The translations under genes were made by a program, and so were the position numbers. The notes beneath the pieces are model-generated. The model ran no database searches, was not told where the DNA came from, and saw nothing but the letters and a program-made list of their open reading frames with translations. This document shows positions 42,860 through 55,023 of a DNA stretch of 64,000 bases, in pieces; position 1 is the first letter of the stretch, and every line of letters starts with the position of its first letter. The stretch spans positions 40,503,087 through 40,567,086 of the forward strand of contig OY759216.1 of assembly GCA_963662175.1 (NCBI GenBank). Direction: 5' to 3'. This DNA comes from Aradus depressus (taxonomy: Eukaryota; Arthropoda; Insecta; Hemiptera; Aradidae).

Positions 42860-43100
42860 AAGAGGAAGAACAATCCAAACTTTTCGTGTGGCGGCATCGA
42901 GACTGCATCCGGCTGGACCGAATCATACCTGGGACTGGATTTGCGGCAGCTAGTGTCGGAAACCGGCTACCCAGTGTTCAGCCGAATCGTCGGCTCTTGG
43001 CGAAAGAAGAAAAAGTGAGTATAAGACGGGCTGGGGACATTCAACGATCGTTGCAGATTCCGTTGGCTGCCCAGCCCGTCACAGCCTTATATCGATTATA
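42860..43100 (+). pseudogene. R1-like LINE, last codons of ORF2 and 3' UTR
   Basis: The plus frame ESYLGLDLRQLVSETGYPVF, SRIVGSWRKKKK then TGA matches the tail family at 3.1, 13.6 and 56.8 kb. The 3' UTR (CAACGATCGTTGCAGATTCC to CCCGTCACAGCC) also matches, inverted, 56,650-56,710. The only copy of the four on the plus strand. Confidence 0.75.
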
Positions 43101-43473
43101 ATAAACTTTATTAACCAGACATTCCTTGATCCCGAGCTCTCTCGACGCAAGACAGGGTGATGTCCAACAACATGGGGCACCCAGAAATAAAAAAAAAAAA
43201 TTATAATACACTGAAAAGTAGAAAATAAACGTTTCCTTTGCGTTGGCGGACATTAAAAAAATAATTTCCGAGAAAATATAAGGTGTCGCATTTTATGTTG
43301 CAAAAAATGTCATCAATATTTAAATGCTACACTGTACATTATGTCGGAATTTAGTTATGTCTATTAACGATATTTCTACCCAAAATCGATCGCCTGCCGA
43401 AAGAAGAAGTTAATTTTCTATGTTTCAATTAGATTATATAAAGTATTTTTTTGAAAAACTAGTTTTTATTATG

Positions 43474-43777
43474 CTGTTATTATGACTCATGCCCCGGCTT
43501 TAACTACGACGTCATATCGCCTACTACCAGAGTGCTCTTTTGAGCCTGTCTATACTAATTTTGCCTATCCAAGTTTAGGAGGATGGGGAGTTTTTAACGA
43601 GTAACTGACATCGAACAGGCTCGGGACCATCGCTTAACATCCCATCCGAAGGACGGTGTGCTTAAGTTTATTTTACCTCTCAGCTAAAATAAACTAAGGT
43701 CCTCGGCTGGGTTTCGAACCCGGGATCTTGATGAGCACAATAGGCTAGCATGCTACCTCTGAGTTACTAGCGCCGTT
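43474..43777 (-). repeat. SINE-A, near-complete copy
   Basis: Tail ATTATGACTCATGCCCCGGC, body AGTTTATTTTACCTCTCAGC, box B GGGTTTCGAACCCGGG and head TACCTCTGAGTTACTAGCGCC. Shares the shortened-middle form (GAGCCTGTCTATACTAATTT) with the copy at 36.3 kb, so the two may be one subfamily. Confidence 0.9.
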
Positions 43778-44249
43778 TAAAATAATATATAAAAAAAAAT
43801 ATATATACATAATATAAGATATAGATAGGTACATAATATATAAATATATATATATATATATCCTTTGAAAACTCGCAGGATTACAATAGGTACTACACAT
43901 ACTATAGGTATAAGAAAGAAAAAATGAGCACATGAGACATTTTATAGATGTTTTCATAAACATCCGCCTTAGAGGGGTCAATGAACCTCTTTATTTTTGA
44001 AACTAATATTTTTAGCACAGGAAGAACACGATATGTATGGAGAAAAATATTACTTCCGTGGTCGTATGGCCTTAGAAGGAACTGGGCCCCCTTCCGCCAC
44101 TCCCCTATCCTTTGTGCTTTAACACTGAGAATTTCCGCAATGTCTTGCTAGCTTGAGCACAATAATGATAACGTGAATGGTGTACTCATTCTTTGGTAAA
44201 CCCTGATGCCCTATTTCATGAATTACATCAGTAGGGACCTGTGATGTAT

Positions 44250-44860
44250 AAAATGTACATACATTAAGATTATTAATATATTATGAAATCAATTATTATT
44301 ATTTGTATAAAAACAGCTGTTAGGAGAGAAGTAACTTAATTAGTGAATAAATATACAAAGATGGTCTAGTCAAATTTTGTTTTGGAACGAAATGTGAACA
44401 ACAAATGAATGAAGAACAAAAGACGACGATCAGCGGTTTTAAATAGTGTGATACAGTCTAAGGAGAGATGTTTAGTTGGACAGTCAAGAGAGATAAGTGT
44501 TTTTAGGCTTAAGGTGTAGTGAACCATGAAGGAGTGAAATAACAGTGAAATAGATGCGCAAAGGTACTTTTATTTATTTATATGTTTATATGCCCAAAAT
44601 AACATTTAATTACAGAATAGCCACAATATTTAAAAAGAAAAGAGACTAAAATAGATGTAAAAATTAGTTTGTAAGATTTTTATTGTATGTAATTTGATTT
44701 TTTATTTCATATTGATCTTTTGATGTTATTTATAATGTAGGTTTAAGTAAATAAACCCAATATTTGTTTCTTATTCTATGCCATTCATTTTCCCTGTGAA
44801 CCCAGTAAGATAATTTATACCTTTGGATTAGATTTAACATTTTTTAAAAGAAGGAATATG
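44250..44860 (+). repeat. 560-bp dispersed repeat L, copy 1 (LTR-like)
   Basis: Shares long near-identity with 59,895-60,440: TAAAAACAGCTGTTAGGAG, GACGACGATCAGCGGTTTTA, GGACAGTCAAGAGAGATAAG, AAATAAACCCAATATTTG. A TATA-like box and a polyadenylation-like AATAAA at the right spacing suggest solo LTRs. No primer-binding site or TG...CA ends were established. Confidence 0.6.
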
Positions 44861-45092
44861 GCATCTCATTATTATATTTAGAAGAAATCCAAATGAAATA
44901 ATTATCAATTGAAATTTTTTTAAATAGGTGCACTTTTTTAAAAATTGCTTGACTTGAACTTTCGATATTTTTATTAGGACCCTTTTTGGTAATTACTGTA
45001 TAAATAAAAACTTAGTAGAAGAACAGCTATAATTTCCACAGGAAATGTGGTATTATTTATTATTTTTGTTTTAATTATTATTAATTCCTCAG

Positions 45093-45398
45093 CCTCCTGC
45101 CGTCATAGTGCGGTTCGTGCGACAGTCCGTCCGGGACGAGATGCTACGCTTGAAGAAAATCAAGCGGGACTTTGGTACGCGGCATCTTGGCTGGACGGAC
45201 AACACCAACCATACAATTTATATTAATGAGTCTCTGACCCTTTATAACAAGAAACTGTACGCCGAGGCTAGGAAACTTAAAAGGGATTGTAGGGTGAAGT
45301 TTGTTTGGGTGAATGGAGGCAAAGTCCTCGTGAGGAAGGATGTAGGACTTCCAGTTGTTTTGATCTCTAAGCCTCCCGACTTGCATCAGTTTATTTAG
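45093..45398 (+). pseudogene. LINE ORF1, C-terminal fragment
   Basis: Reading VIVRFVRQSVRDEMLRLKKI, then IYINESLTLYNKKLYAEARK, FVWVNGGKVLVRKD and LISKPPDLHQF. This is the conserved C-terminal domain (similar to the baculovirus FP25-like fold annotated in LINE ORF1 proteins) thought to bind RNA. The N-terminal coiled coil is lost by 5' truncation. Ends TAG. Confidence 0.78.
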
Positions 45399-45868
45399 TT
45401 ATTATTTTCATGTTAACCTCTCTCACTCCTGCTCCACTACTGACCCCCACCACCTCGCCCCTCCCTTCATCCCCCCTCCCTCACTTCCCCGCCGCCTTAT
45501 CCCCCCTCCACTCCTCATTGCCCTGGTCCACTCCTTTTCGTTCTCTTACTTACTTATGTTCTCATACGGTTCTACGAAAGCTGCCTCCATTCACCCTCGC
45601 TACGATATCACTCTATCCTGTACAATTTTTCCTGGCCTCCGTCCTTCATTCTGTTTCTGTTTATTTTATATGTTATGTATTATTATTATATTTGTAGTTT
45701 TATTTTATTTTATACACTTGTACATGGAGGGTGATGCCTGGTCTTGGTCATTTTTTAATATTTATATAATTTATCTTATGTTTTATCTTCTCCTAATTCC
45801 TCTCCACCACCTTACTTCCTCTCTCCCTCCTCACTCTACTTTCCCTGTGTTCTTCTTCATCCTCTCCC

Positions 45869-48689
45869 ATGATGTTTAGTACACTCCAGTGCTGTCATGT
45901 TAACGCCCAGTCCCTCCCAGCCCATCACGACGAGTTCTCAGATTTCCTTCTTTCCAATAGCTTCCATATCGTCGCTATCTCCGAGAGCTGGCTCAAGCCC
46001 TGGATCCCCTCCTCAGCCGTCTCTCTTCCTGACCACCTCCTCTTCAGAAATGACCGCCTAGACAGACCTGGCGGTGGGGTTGCTGTTTTCGTACATCACA
46101 GCCTCAAGTGCCGTCGTCTAGGTGCGTCCTCCTCTCCCTCTCCTTTGTCCCAAGTTGAATTCCTCTTCCTAGAAGTGCAAACAGGCTCCACTAAACTCCT
46201 TTATGGAGTAGTTTACAGACCTCCCAAAGTCCCTTTCGACATCACCTTCGAGTCAGCTGTCCTCCGCCTCATCCCCCTCTACAGTAACATCCTCATCTCC
46301 GGGGACTTCAACTCCGATCTCCTATCCCCATCCTCTCCCTACTCCAAGTACCTCCTAGACCTCAGCTATTCCTTAAACCTCTTCATAGTTCCCTATGCCC
46401 CGACTCATCACACCCCCACCTCCCATTCCTGGCTGGATCTCTACCTGGTGGACTCCCAACAGAAGCTTTGCTCCTACTCTCAACAGCCAGTTCCCTTCCT
46501 TTCCGCTCATGACCTCATCCAAATTTCCTACGATATAGCATCTCCTCATCTTACTCCTAGCACCATTTATTTCCGAAACCTCAAGTCCCTTACCTTCGAG
46601 ACGCTCCAAGAGGATCTTGACGCAGTGAACTGGCAGGATATCTTCGATCTGCTTTCAATTGACGACAAGATGGCCACCTTCAACAGGCTCTTGCTAGAGC
46701 TGCTCGACAAGCACGCCCCGTTGAAGGCATTTCTCCTCAAACGCCCCCCCCCCCGCCCCATGGATCACCCCAGAGATCAGGAGAGTAATGAAGGAGCGGG
46801 ACTCGGTCAGAGGGAGGTTTTACAGATCCAGGTTGGACGCTGACTACTCCTCCTTCAAAGTTCTTCGAAACCGTGCTCAGTCGATGATCAGGACGGCCAA
46901 ATCGCAGCACTTTCTGAGCCTGATCGCTGAGGCACCTAACGCCAAGTCAAGATGGGTAGCTCTTCGGAAGCTCTCGTTAGGTTCTCCCAAAAACCCTCCT
47001 TCTCCCTCTACTTTCTCTCCCGATACTCTAAATTCCTTTTTTGTCACCCGTCCCAACTTCCCACTTGTTTCTCCAGCTCCAATAGTAAATCCACAATCCT
47101 TCGATCCAAATAAACTTTTCTTCTCTTATATTTATCCCGACACCCTCCTCCAGATAATCCTAAAAAGTCGCTCTAATGCCCTTGGCCCTGATGGCATCCC
47201 CCTCCTCTTCCTTAAAGCTTGCCTACCAGTCATATTCCCCATCCTTCTTCATATCTATAATTTCTCCCTTCAAAACTCCGTCTTCCCTTCCGCCTGGAAA
47301 GAAGCCTTTGTACTCCCTCTCAACAAAGTCCCTAATCCTGAAGCTCCGAAAGATTTTCGCCCAATCTCTCTCCTGTGCTCCTCATCCAAACCTTTAGAAC
47401 GCATAGTTCACTCCCAACTTTCAGAATTCCTTCTTGCCAAAAGTCTCCTGGACCCTTTCCAATCTGGTTTTCGACCCGGGTATGGTACTCAAACTGCCTT
47501 ACTGAAACTAACAGAAGACTTCAGGCACGCCATCGACAACAGACAACTGACCCTCCTAGTACTGTTCGACTTTTCCAAAGCCTTTGACTCCGTGGACCAT
47601 TCCATCCTCCTCTCCAAGCTAGCCAGTCTCCCTCTATCCAATAGCGTCCTCCTCTGGCTCCAGTCCTATCTTGAAGACCGTTCTCAGTCCGTCAAGTTCC
47701 CCAACTCTCCACCCTCGTCCCCACTTCCTCTCCACTCAGGTGTCCCACAAGGCTCATCCCTTTCTCCGCTTCTTTTCTCTCTCTTCCTTTTGGACCTTCC
47801 TAAACACATCAGATACTGTAAATACCATCTCTACGCTGATGACCTGCAAATTAATCTATCCTTTCACCCCTCCAACTTTCCCCTTGCTTTTTCTCAGGTA
47901 TCAGATGATATCAATTCGATATCATCCTGGGCCAAACAGAACAAACTCCTTCTTAATCCCGACAAGACTCAAGCAATTTTATTAGGCAACAAGAAGCTCC
48001 TCAGTAACTTACTCGACCCCCCTCACTTAAAGCTGGACGACACCGATATTAACTACTCGACGAGAGTGAAAAACCTGGGTATCATACTAGACCAATCCCT
48101 TTCCTGGAAAGATCACGTATCCTACATTTCCCGTAAATCCTTTCAATCCCTAGCACAATTTAAACGCTCCCGTCACTCTCTATCACAAAGTTCCCGACAA
48201 CTCCTCGTATCCTCCCTCATCTTTCCCCATTTCGATTACGGGTGCCTGGTCTATTATGATCTGAGCAAGGGACTTGATAACAAACTCCAACGAACCCTAA
48301 ACGCTCACATCAGGTTTGTTTTCGATGTCCCTAGAGATGCTCACATCTCGCCCTGGTACTCCGAGTTGAAATGGCTCAAACCCTCCTACCGCCGTGATTA
48401 CCTCCTAGGTTCCTTCCTCTTCCAAATGTTAAAATCCAAAGAACCTTACTACCTTTACCAAATGTTCCAATTCAAGTCCTCTGTCCACCAAAGACACACC
48501 AGATCCCGTCCTTCGGACCTCTTCATCCCCTCCCATCGTTCCTCTGCCTTCCACAACTCTTTCCTTGTCCAAGCCTCCTCCCTCTGGAACTCCCTGCCTC
48601 CCCTCATCCGTCACTCTCCTTCCATGGCCTCCTTCAAATCCTCCCTATTCCAATTCCTCCTCAATAAACAATCTTCTCCCTCTGATTAG
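45869..48689 (+). pseudogene. LINE ORF2: AP endonuclease and reverse transcriptase, one frameshift
   Basis: The first frame (45,869 to about 46,750) encodes the AP-like endonuclease: HVNAQSL, ISESWL, GGGVAVFVH, VYRPPK, GDFNSDLL and SAHDLIQ. The second (to 48,689) reads APWITPEIRRVMKERD, then the RT with KDFRPISLLCSSSKPLERIV, FDFSKAFDSVDHSIL, GVPQGSSLSPLLFSLF, the catalytic YADD at 47,832 and LGIILDQSLSW. No RNase H. The frames join in an 11-C run at 46,744-46,754, so one C gained or lost is the only visible lesion. About 940 residues in all. A sequencing error cannot be excluded. Confidence 0.92.
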
Positions 48690-49252
48690 CCTCTTATTCC
48701 CCTTCTTCCATATTTTCCCTCTCCTTAACATATTTTATTATTTTTTTTTCATTGTCTTTGCTTATTTATTTTATTTATCTTTTCATCTTCATCCTCTTAT
48801 TTTTTTTTTTATTTTTTTTTTTCATAAGTTTTTCTTAAATTAATTTTATAGGAAGCCTGGGCTAGATTCCCTCCTCCACAAGCTTGTTTTTTATATACAT
48901 ACCTACTGTTTTTTCTCTTTATTTTATTTTATCCTCTACATATTTATTTAGACACATTTATCCTATCTTGACGTCTTCTTAATGAATCTGTAATTTAATT
49001 CATTTTTTACTATTATTTTTTAAGTTTACTTATTTATTATTTATATTTAATTTTATCATAATTATTTATTTTATTTTTATTCAATGAATTTTTTTACTTA
49101 GTTTTATTTATTTTGCTCTTGGTTTTATCCACTGTAGCACCTTTATCCCATCACTGATATTTCATTTTATTTGTTACTCTGTCCAGTGTCTGTCATGTAT
49201 TTATTCTTAGGGGACCTCGGTCCCAGAATAAAATTTATTTTCATTCATTTCA

Positions 49253-49380
49253 TTAATTTTGTTTATTTAATTTTATTTAACACCATTATTTCAATTACCA
49301 CAGACCACTATAATAATAATTATTATTATATTTTGCGTTAAACCATAACGTGGTAACAGGATACGTCATAAGAATAAATA
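49253..49380. other. 3' flank of the CR1-like LINE
   Basis: AT-rich sequence resembling the 5' flank (ATTTAATTTTATTT, and the repeat at 21.75-21.86 kb). This fits insertion into a copy of that repeat. An exact target duplication is hard to see in low-complexity DNA. Confidence 0.35.
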
Positions 49381-49760
49381 TGAGTAAAAGTAGTAACTCT
49401 TTATAAGTTAAGATAGCTTATAAATTAGACACAGAGATATTAACTCTAGAGTCTGACTCATATGGATTAAGGTAACAATACTACTAAAAAATAAAATTAA
49501 ATAAATAAATACTTGAAAATATGAGTATATAATAATAATATTAATAAATACTATTTTATTAATTTTTTTAATTAACAGTTTAACTAAAATTAAATAAATA
49601 ATAATTTTATAACTTTTCCGGAAGAGTCTTTTCACGACGACGTTTCGGGGCGTTTTTACGTCCTTCACCATGTCAAAATGTGCGAAATATAGAAAAGTGA
49701 AAGAAAAAAATAACGAAAACAATTATTTAAAAAAATATATATAAATAAATAAATGAAAAA
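49381..49760 (-). repeat. Dispersed repeat H, inverted copy
   Basis: The reverse complement of 59,560-59,890: CTCTAGAGTCTGACTCATAT, ACTTTTCCGGAAGAGTC and GTGCGAAATATAGAAAAG in opposite order. On the minus strand at 49,641-49,672 it has ATGGTGA (for CTGATGA), a GGACG/CGCCC hairpin and GAAACGTCG. Confidence 0.7.
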
Positions 49761-49924
49761 AATAAATAAAAATCAAATAAAAAAAAACGGTGTGCCTCAC
49801 CGTGTACTATTCCGTGGTTTTTTTGCTTGAAAATAATTTTGGGTTGAAGGTAATTTTAAATTGAAATCATAAAAATTGTCCACGTAAATTTATTAGGAAA
49901 AAGTAATGGAATTAAGTCACATTT

Positions 49925-50505
49925 TACTTCCCCTGCTATACCAAGTATAGGGAAAGTTATGTAATCTGTCAAAAAAAATTGATGCGGAGTTCTCAACGAA
50001 ATTTCATGATTTACGACCTCTAGATTCCAAATATGGAAAAAAAATCTGCCTGTCTGTGGGTCTGTGAACACGATAACTCCCGTTAGATTGAATGTATCCA
50101 CACGAAATTTTATATGTAAATCCAGTATCCTTTAACGACGACATCTATATTTTTTCAGCCAAATCGCTCAAAGGGGAGAGGGGGATTAGAAGGTAAGCTT
50201 AACATAAAAACTCTCCGATAGAATGAATGTATAGATACAAAATTTCAAATTCAAAGTTTAAACCTGTCTTTCAGCTATATCGACTGAAGAGATCAGGACG
50301 TGTTCAGGGGAGGGGGCTCAATTCAAAAACCATATCAACTACCGATGTAATGAATTTTTCGACTCACGTATTCAGTAGCCCCTACGTAAGGCAACTGTTG
50401 AATATTAGCTCAAACGATCGATTCGTTTTGAAGGGGGAGCGAAAAGTTAATTGATTAATTCGTTCTGGGGAAGTACATTGCCGGTTATTCACCAATTTTT
50501 TTTTG
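49925..50505 (+). mobile_element. T-family element, compact copy
   Basis: Left end TACTTCCCCTGCTATACCAA, GTATAGGGAAAGTTATGTAA, CGACCTCTAGATTCCAAATA, CTGCCTGTCTGTGGGTCTGT. Four internal units follow (TAGATTGAATGTATCCACAC, AGAATGAATGTATAGATACA and so on). Right end TTGATTAATTCGTTCTGGGG, then GGTTATTCACCAATTT. The right terminal repeat is not recognisable. Confidence 0.82.
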
Positions 50506-51034
50506 AATAGTGGTATTATTCTTACACATTTCAGTGAGTTAGGAAAGCAACCTGATTCATAATAAAAATTGATTTTGTTACTCAGGGGAGGTATTTTCGG
50601 AAATACATTTTTGTTCGAGAAATAATATACATATCACACATGTGTACGATGCTTTATTTTTAATATCACGGACAGTATTAATAACTTTCTCACTCGATGC
50701 TGGATAGAGAAATATAGAAGTATATGGAAGGGATAAACAGCGCCAGACTATATTTCTCTCTATTTCTTTATACTGAAAAAATTGTGCTCCTATATTGCTT
50801 TTTAACCAATTCTTGTTTGAAAGGTGAGGACGGTAAACGTGGGTTGAGTTGGGTATACAGAGTTCTACCTCAGATGAGGCGGGGAGGCAACAGCTCCAAT
50901 ATTTGCAGAATGCTCAAAGAGGACTCCCCAGAAGCAAATTTGGTTGCAGGGACCCGACCCTCTTAGCCAATAAAGAAGTCCACATGTGTACGGAACAGAC
51001 CAATGTCTCGGAGGAGTCCAAATTGGACATTTTA
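50506..51034. other. No gene supported
   Basis: Frames of 68-80 codons at 50,724-51,055 overlap one another and carry no motif. GGGTATACAGAGTTCTACCT and neighbouring text look like an old coding remnant, but I could not place them. Confidence 0.35.
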
Positions 51035-51220
51035 CTTCCTCTATACCAAATATAGAATTATATGTAATTGGTCTGCATTCGAATTTGAGTTTTCAACGGA
51101 ATTTGAAGTTTTCCGACCCCCTGGTTAAAAAAAAATGGCTACGTACTTCAGCATAAATTATCACGTTGCAAACTCCCTCCAAAGCCAATCCATTGTCTGA
51201 GCTAAAACTCAATATTGCAT
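51035..51220 (+). repeat. T-family fragment
   Basis: TTACTTCCTCTATACCAAAT, ATGTAATTGGTCTGCATTCG and GGAATTTGAAGTTTTCCGAC (left end) joined to TTGTCTGAGCTAAAACTCAA, a deletion derivative. Confidence 0.7.
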
Positions 51221-51287
51221 TTTAATATTATGTTCATACAGCCCTTATTTTTTAAATATATAATATGGTTAGGTTAGGTTTTATATA

Positions 51288-51592
51288 TCACATATCGTCT
51301 ACTACCAGAGCGCTCTTTCGTCACTTTGGTGGACATGAGCCCAACTCTACTGTAGGAGTCCTAAATTTTGCCTACCCTAAATTTTTGTTCACCTAGGAGG
51401 GGTCTTTAACGAGTACCTGACATCGTACAGGCTCGGGACCATCGCTTAACGTCCCATCCGAAGGACGGCATGTTTAAGTTTTTTTTACCTCCCAGATAAA
51501 ATAAACTAAGGGCCTCGGTCGGGTTTCGAACCCACGTTCTTGAGCTCAGAAGGCAGGCACGCATACCACAGAACTACCGGCGCGCTCTAGAA
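51288..51592 (-). repeat. SINE-A copy
   Basis: ATATCGTCTACTACCAGAGC through ACCACAGAACTACCGGCGCG. The head is complete (GTCGGGTTTCGAACCCACG). The last 35 bp of tail are replaced. Closest in sequence to the copy at 10.3 kb (ACAGA for ACTGA in box A). Confidence 0.9.
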
Positions 51593-52470
51593 TTATATTT
51601 TTTTTAAATTTATATTATTAGTTTTAATTCATTGTATACCTGTTGTTTTTGTCGGAACTATTTTTTTCATATACATTTTTTAGTATATTTATTATGTATA
51701 TAATTTTGAATAGATTTAATTAATTTATATTATTTTTGGATATATTACAAATAGTATTAGTTTATTTATTTATTTAGATATTTTGTATAAGTTACCAAGC
51801 GTGGGGACGCTATCTTTAGTATTGTACAGTTGGTGGACCGTGTATTAGGTGTATTGTTTTGTGTTTGATGTTGGTACTATTGGAGGTTCATAGGAATAAA
51901 CTAAGTTTTATAAAATTACTGTATTGTTTGTTTTTATTTAATATTTTGTTTGGCGCCTGAATAGATTCAGTAGATATGCGATTAGTTGCACGCAGATATA
52001 ATAATTATTATTAATTATCTGTCGCTAGAAGTTGAACAAAGCAGACCGACTAAATAACAAATGGAGAGAACACTAGATGTGGCTAGAGTAAAACTACATT
52101 TGAGATGGGAGAGAGAGACGTTGGTCAGTGTCAGAGTTAGCAGCCAGGCCAACACAAACAGACAGTTGTTATTAACTTGTAGATGGTGTTGACTCTTGGT
52201 TGGTTACTTGTGTCTCGTCGATGTGTTGTGTCACTCTCCTAACTAACAACGCTAACTTTCAACACCAAACTGTTAGTTGTTAACCGCAAAATTATCCACA
52301 CTTCACGGCTGACCATCCATGTTTGCCTACCTGGTTAATTAGCGTCAACTGGACAAGTTAATAAAACAGTGGAAAGACAACGTATTTTATTCGTCCCCAC
52401 AACATCTTAATTTGGTGGGCTGGTGTTTTACACCTAGGGACCTAAGCATCCAATGCTCTTATCCCTTACT
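51593..52470 (+). mobile_element. Possible LTR and leader of an LTR retrotransposon
   Basis: A segment with GGAATAAACTAAGTTTTATA (polyadenylation-like) and a T-rich end precedes TGGCGCCTGAATAG at 51,951, which looks like a primer-binding site complementary to a tRNA 3' end. The following 450 bp have no gag. TCACACCTAGGGACCTAAGCATC-type text near 52,430 recurs at 32,935. No second LTR was found. Confidence 0.35.
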
Positions 52471-53761
52471 TTGTTACCTGTTTGTTTATATGAACTTGAA
52501 CATTTCCATCTTGCACATAATGCTGCATACGCAGAGAAAATGAGAAAATATATATCTTTTACTAGAAGGAGTTCCTTAATTTTGCCCGAGGGAAGTTAGT
52601 CCCTAAATTCCTTGCTAATCCAGAAGGATCTCTTGGCTTAACTGTCTTATCTTCCCCACCTCAACTTTACCCTCCTCTTCAACCCCACCTCATCAAGAAC
52701 ATTAATTTGCCAATTTGTCTCTGATTTTTAAGAAATGGAATATCCTAAAACATGTATGGTTTTATAAAAACGTCATCTACTGTAGTCGTTTATAAGTCTC
52801 TTGAAGCTTGCACTTTCTCTCCACCTTCCCCTTCTCAAAATCATTTCATATAGGCGTTACTGGGTATATGAAAGTATGTAGTAAGTTGGCGCAGCGGTAA
52901 TTTTTTGTTTCATTGTACAGCGTTTTCCTGAGGTTGACTTTCTTATATCCAGTCATGCCACTATGAAATGGTTTTGAGAAGAGGTATAAGAATGTCCTGT
53001 AATGACTACCTCACATATATTTTATTTGTTTTTTTTTTACTTTTATAATTTTTCATAAACACTACCAATAAGATTACTGGAAAAAAATTCCGGAAAAAAA
53101 ACAACATGTTAACATCCCAGAGGATTTTAAGAAACCCAACTACCAATAATATTTTAAAAAATATATAATTCCTTGCTTGGCGATATACTTTAAACATTAT
53201 TTTGAAATATTATATGGAAACTTATTTGTCATTGTTTGAGACGTTTTGTCGTATTGATTCTATCTCAAACCTGAGGGCTACTTAACGATTGGGAATTTTG
53301 ATAAGGAATATTTGTGGAACCGTTTTCGGGTAAATCAAGGAAAATACGAAAAATTAGTGTTTCAAAACTACATTTCAAGATGGTTTTCGACATGTATCTC
53401 AAGATTGCTTACTTGGTTGTTGTCTGGAGAACTCTTTGAAAATAGTACTTTTCTCCAAGGTACACATAGTTTTATGCTTGGGATAAGTTCACCCCATTGA
53501 CATTTTCTTGAATATGGAAGGAAAACAGTTTTATAGCTTATATATATATTCTTTCTGTCTTTTAAATGGATCAACATCGAAATACTTTTTGTCAATCCTT
53601 CAGTCTTGAAAGAAAAACTTGCAAATTTTGGTATATTAAAAGTTATTTTTCTAATGGAGATGGGAAAGGGAAGACATCTTGAGTGAAGTAAATAAAAAAA
53701 CGAATTCTGTCTTTCAGAAATATCATTCAATTATAATTAAGGGGACTTTTGTTTTTTTTGG
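52471..53761. other. Spacer with relics of the 4.2-kb hairpin family
   Basis: 52,930-52,970 (GACTTTCTTATATCCAGTCA) and 53,080-53,140 (GGAAAAAAATTCCGGAAAAA, CATCCCAGAGGATTTTAAG) match the flanks of the hairpin at 4.3 kb, but the hairpin itself is missing. No gene supported. Confidence 0.5.
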
Positions 53762-54121
53762 TTAGTTATTGTGACTTATGCCCGGGATTTTATCTTCAAA
53801 GTCATATCGCCTACTATCTGACCGCTTTTTTGTCGCTCTGGTGGACATGAGCCCGACTTAACTATGGTCCTAAATTTTGCATAGGTATAGGTATAGGTCA
53901 CCTAGTATAGGTGAATAAAAATTTGGGTAATCATTGGTCTTTAAATAGTATCTGACGCCGTATAGGCTCGGGACCATTGTTAAAGTCCCATTCGAAGGAT
54001 GGCGTGCTCAAAATTTTTTCTCCTTTCAGATAAAAATTTTTAGGGCTTCGGCGGGATTTAAAACCCGCGATCTTGAGCTCAGTAAGCAAGCACGCATACC
54101 ACTGAGCTAACGGCGCCCTCA
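53762..54121 (-). repeat. SINE-A, long copy with internal GGTATA repeats
   Basis: Tail TTAGTTATTGTGACTTATGC to head CACTGAGCTAACGGCGCCC, with box B decayed (GGGATTTAAAACCCGCG). The middle contains AGGTATAGGTATAGGT, a small tandem expansion. Confidence 0.9.
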
Positions 54122-54780
54122 GATAATAAAAGGATAATATAACTTTTTCGCACATATGTCACTAAAAATGAGGATAATAAATCAAGTTATTGTAGGTGTA
54201 GCTTTGAAAAATGAGGAACTGTACAAAAGTTCAGAAATATATAAATGGGTCATTCTGAACTTTCAAAGTGTCATGAAAGTTTCAAAAAGTAAGAAATAAA
54301 GGTGCGAGATAAAAAAAAAAAAAAAGGGTTGCTGGTTGCTTTCTGAGCCGTTTCTCGCCTATTCAAGGATCATGAAGAAGAAAGAAAAAAAAGAAAAAGA
54401 AAAATAGAACTTGAGAGAAGAAAGTAAAAAAGAAATAATATAAAAGAATGAAATAACAGAGAAAGAAAGATAAATGGAATGAAAAAGGTAAGGACAGGAA
54501 CACTCAGTGACGGGGTGTATGGAGACAAAGGGCTGTGGGAATTACTAGAATAAAGTGACATGGAGGAAGTAGGAATGTGAGAGAAAGGAAGGAATGTAGC
54601 AGAGGAAGGGAGGATATGGGCAGGAAGAGGATAGTCGTAGTCGGAGGAGCGGGCAAACTAAGGGCAAAAGTGGCCCTGCTAACCTGTACTCCATTCAGTT
54701 GAGTAGGGCAATTCTCTTCTTCTGAGAAGGGTAGTACAGACACCGGAACACAAGTACATCCCCATCAAATTCATGTGTAT
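54122..54780. other. Purine-rich stretch, no gene supported
   Basis: 54,370-54,640 is a GA-rich tract (GAAAAAGAAAAATAG, GAGAAAGAAAGATAA). Minus-strand frames here are Ser/Leu/Phe-rich simple sequence. Confidence 0.5.
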
Positions 54781-55023
54781 ATGAAATGCTCAAAGGCCGA
54801 AGTTATAGACCTAACGGAACCCGGTGCAAGACGCTCCTGAAGTAATTTCTATCAATGAGTTCCAATTTCCAGTAGTCAGGGAATTCAAGTATCTTGGGGC
54901 TCTTCACAGAAGATAATGACGTTAGCCACAAAATAAGAGCACGCATTGCTGTAGAAAACATATGTCTATTTGTTGTCCAAAGAATACCCAAGTTCCGCAC
55001 ATTAACTTGAAGGGCCAAGCTAA
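54781..55023 (+). pseudogene. LINE tail, left half
   Basis: Plus frames read VVREFKYLGALHRR, then after a frameshift DNDVSHKIRARIAVENICLF and RAKLI. The FKYLG...I-x-x-RI-x-x-A box follows the RT domain in RTE/CR1-type LINEs. It is cut at 55,023 by a Helitron and resumes at 55,553. Confidence 0.65.

Larger units (their letters stand above)
45093..49252 (+). mobile_element. CR1-like non-LTR retrotransposon, 5'-truncated, ORF2 nearly whole
   Basis: It begins abruptly inside ORF1 next to repeat L-adjacent sequence. The intergenic 45,399-45,868 is C/T-rich. ORF2 runs 45,869-48,689 and the 3' UTR (C/T-rich, then AT-rich) ends GACCTCGGTCCCAGAATAAA followed by short ATT(C) repeats, as in CR1-type LINEs. 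It is the best-preserved element in the window. Confidence 0.92.

Noticed and set aside
45410..45879. Two 95-107-codon ORFs between LINE ORF1 and ORF2
   Set aside because: They lie in the C/T-rich inter-ORF region and overlap in two frames. Composition alone explains them.
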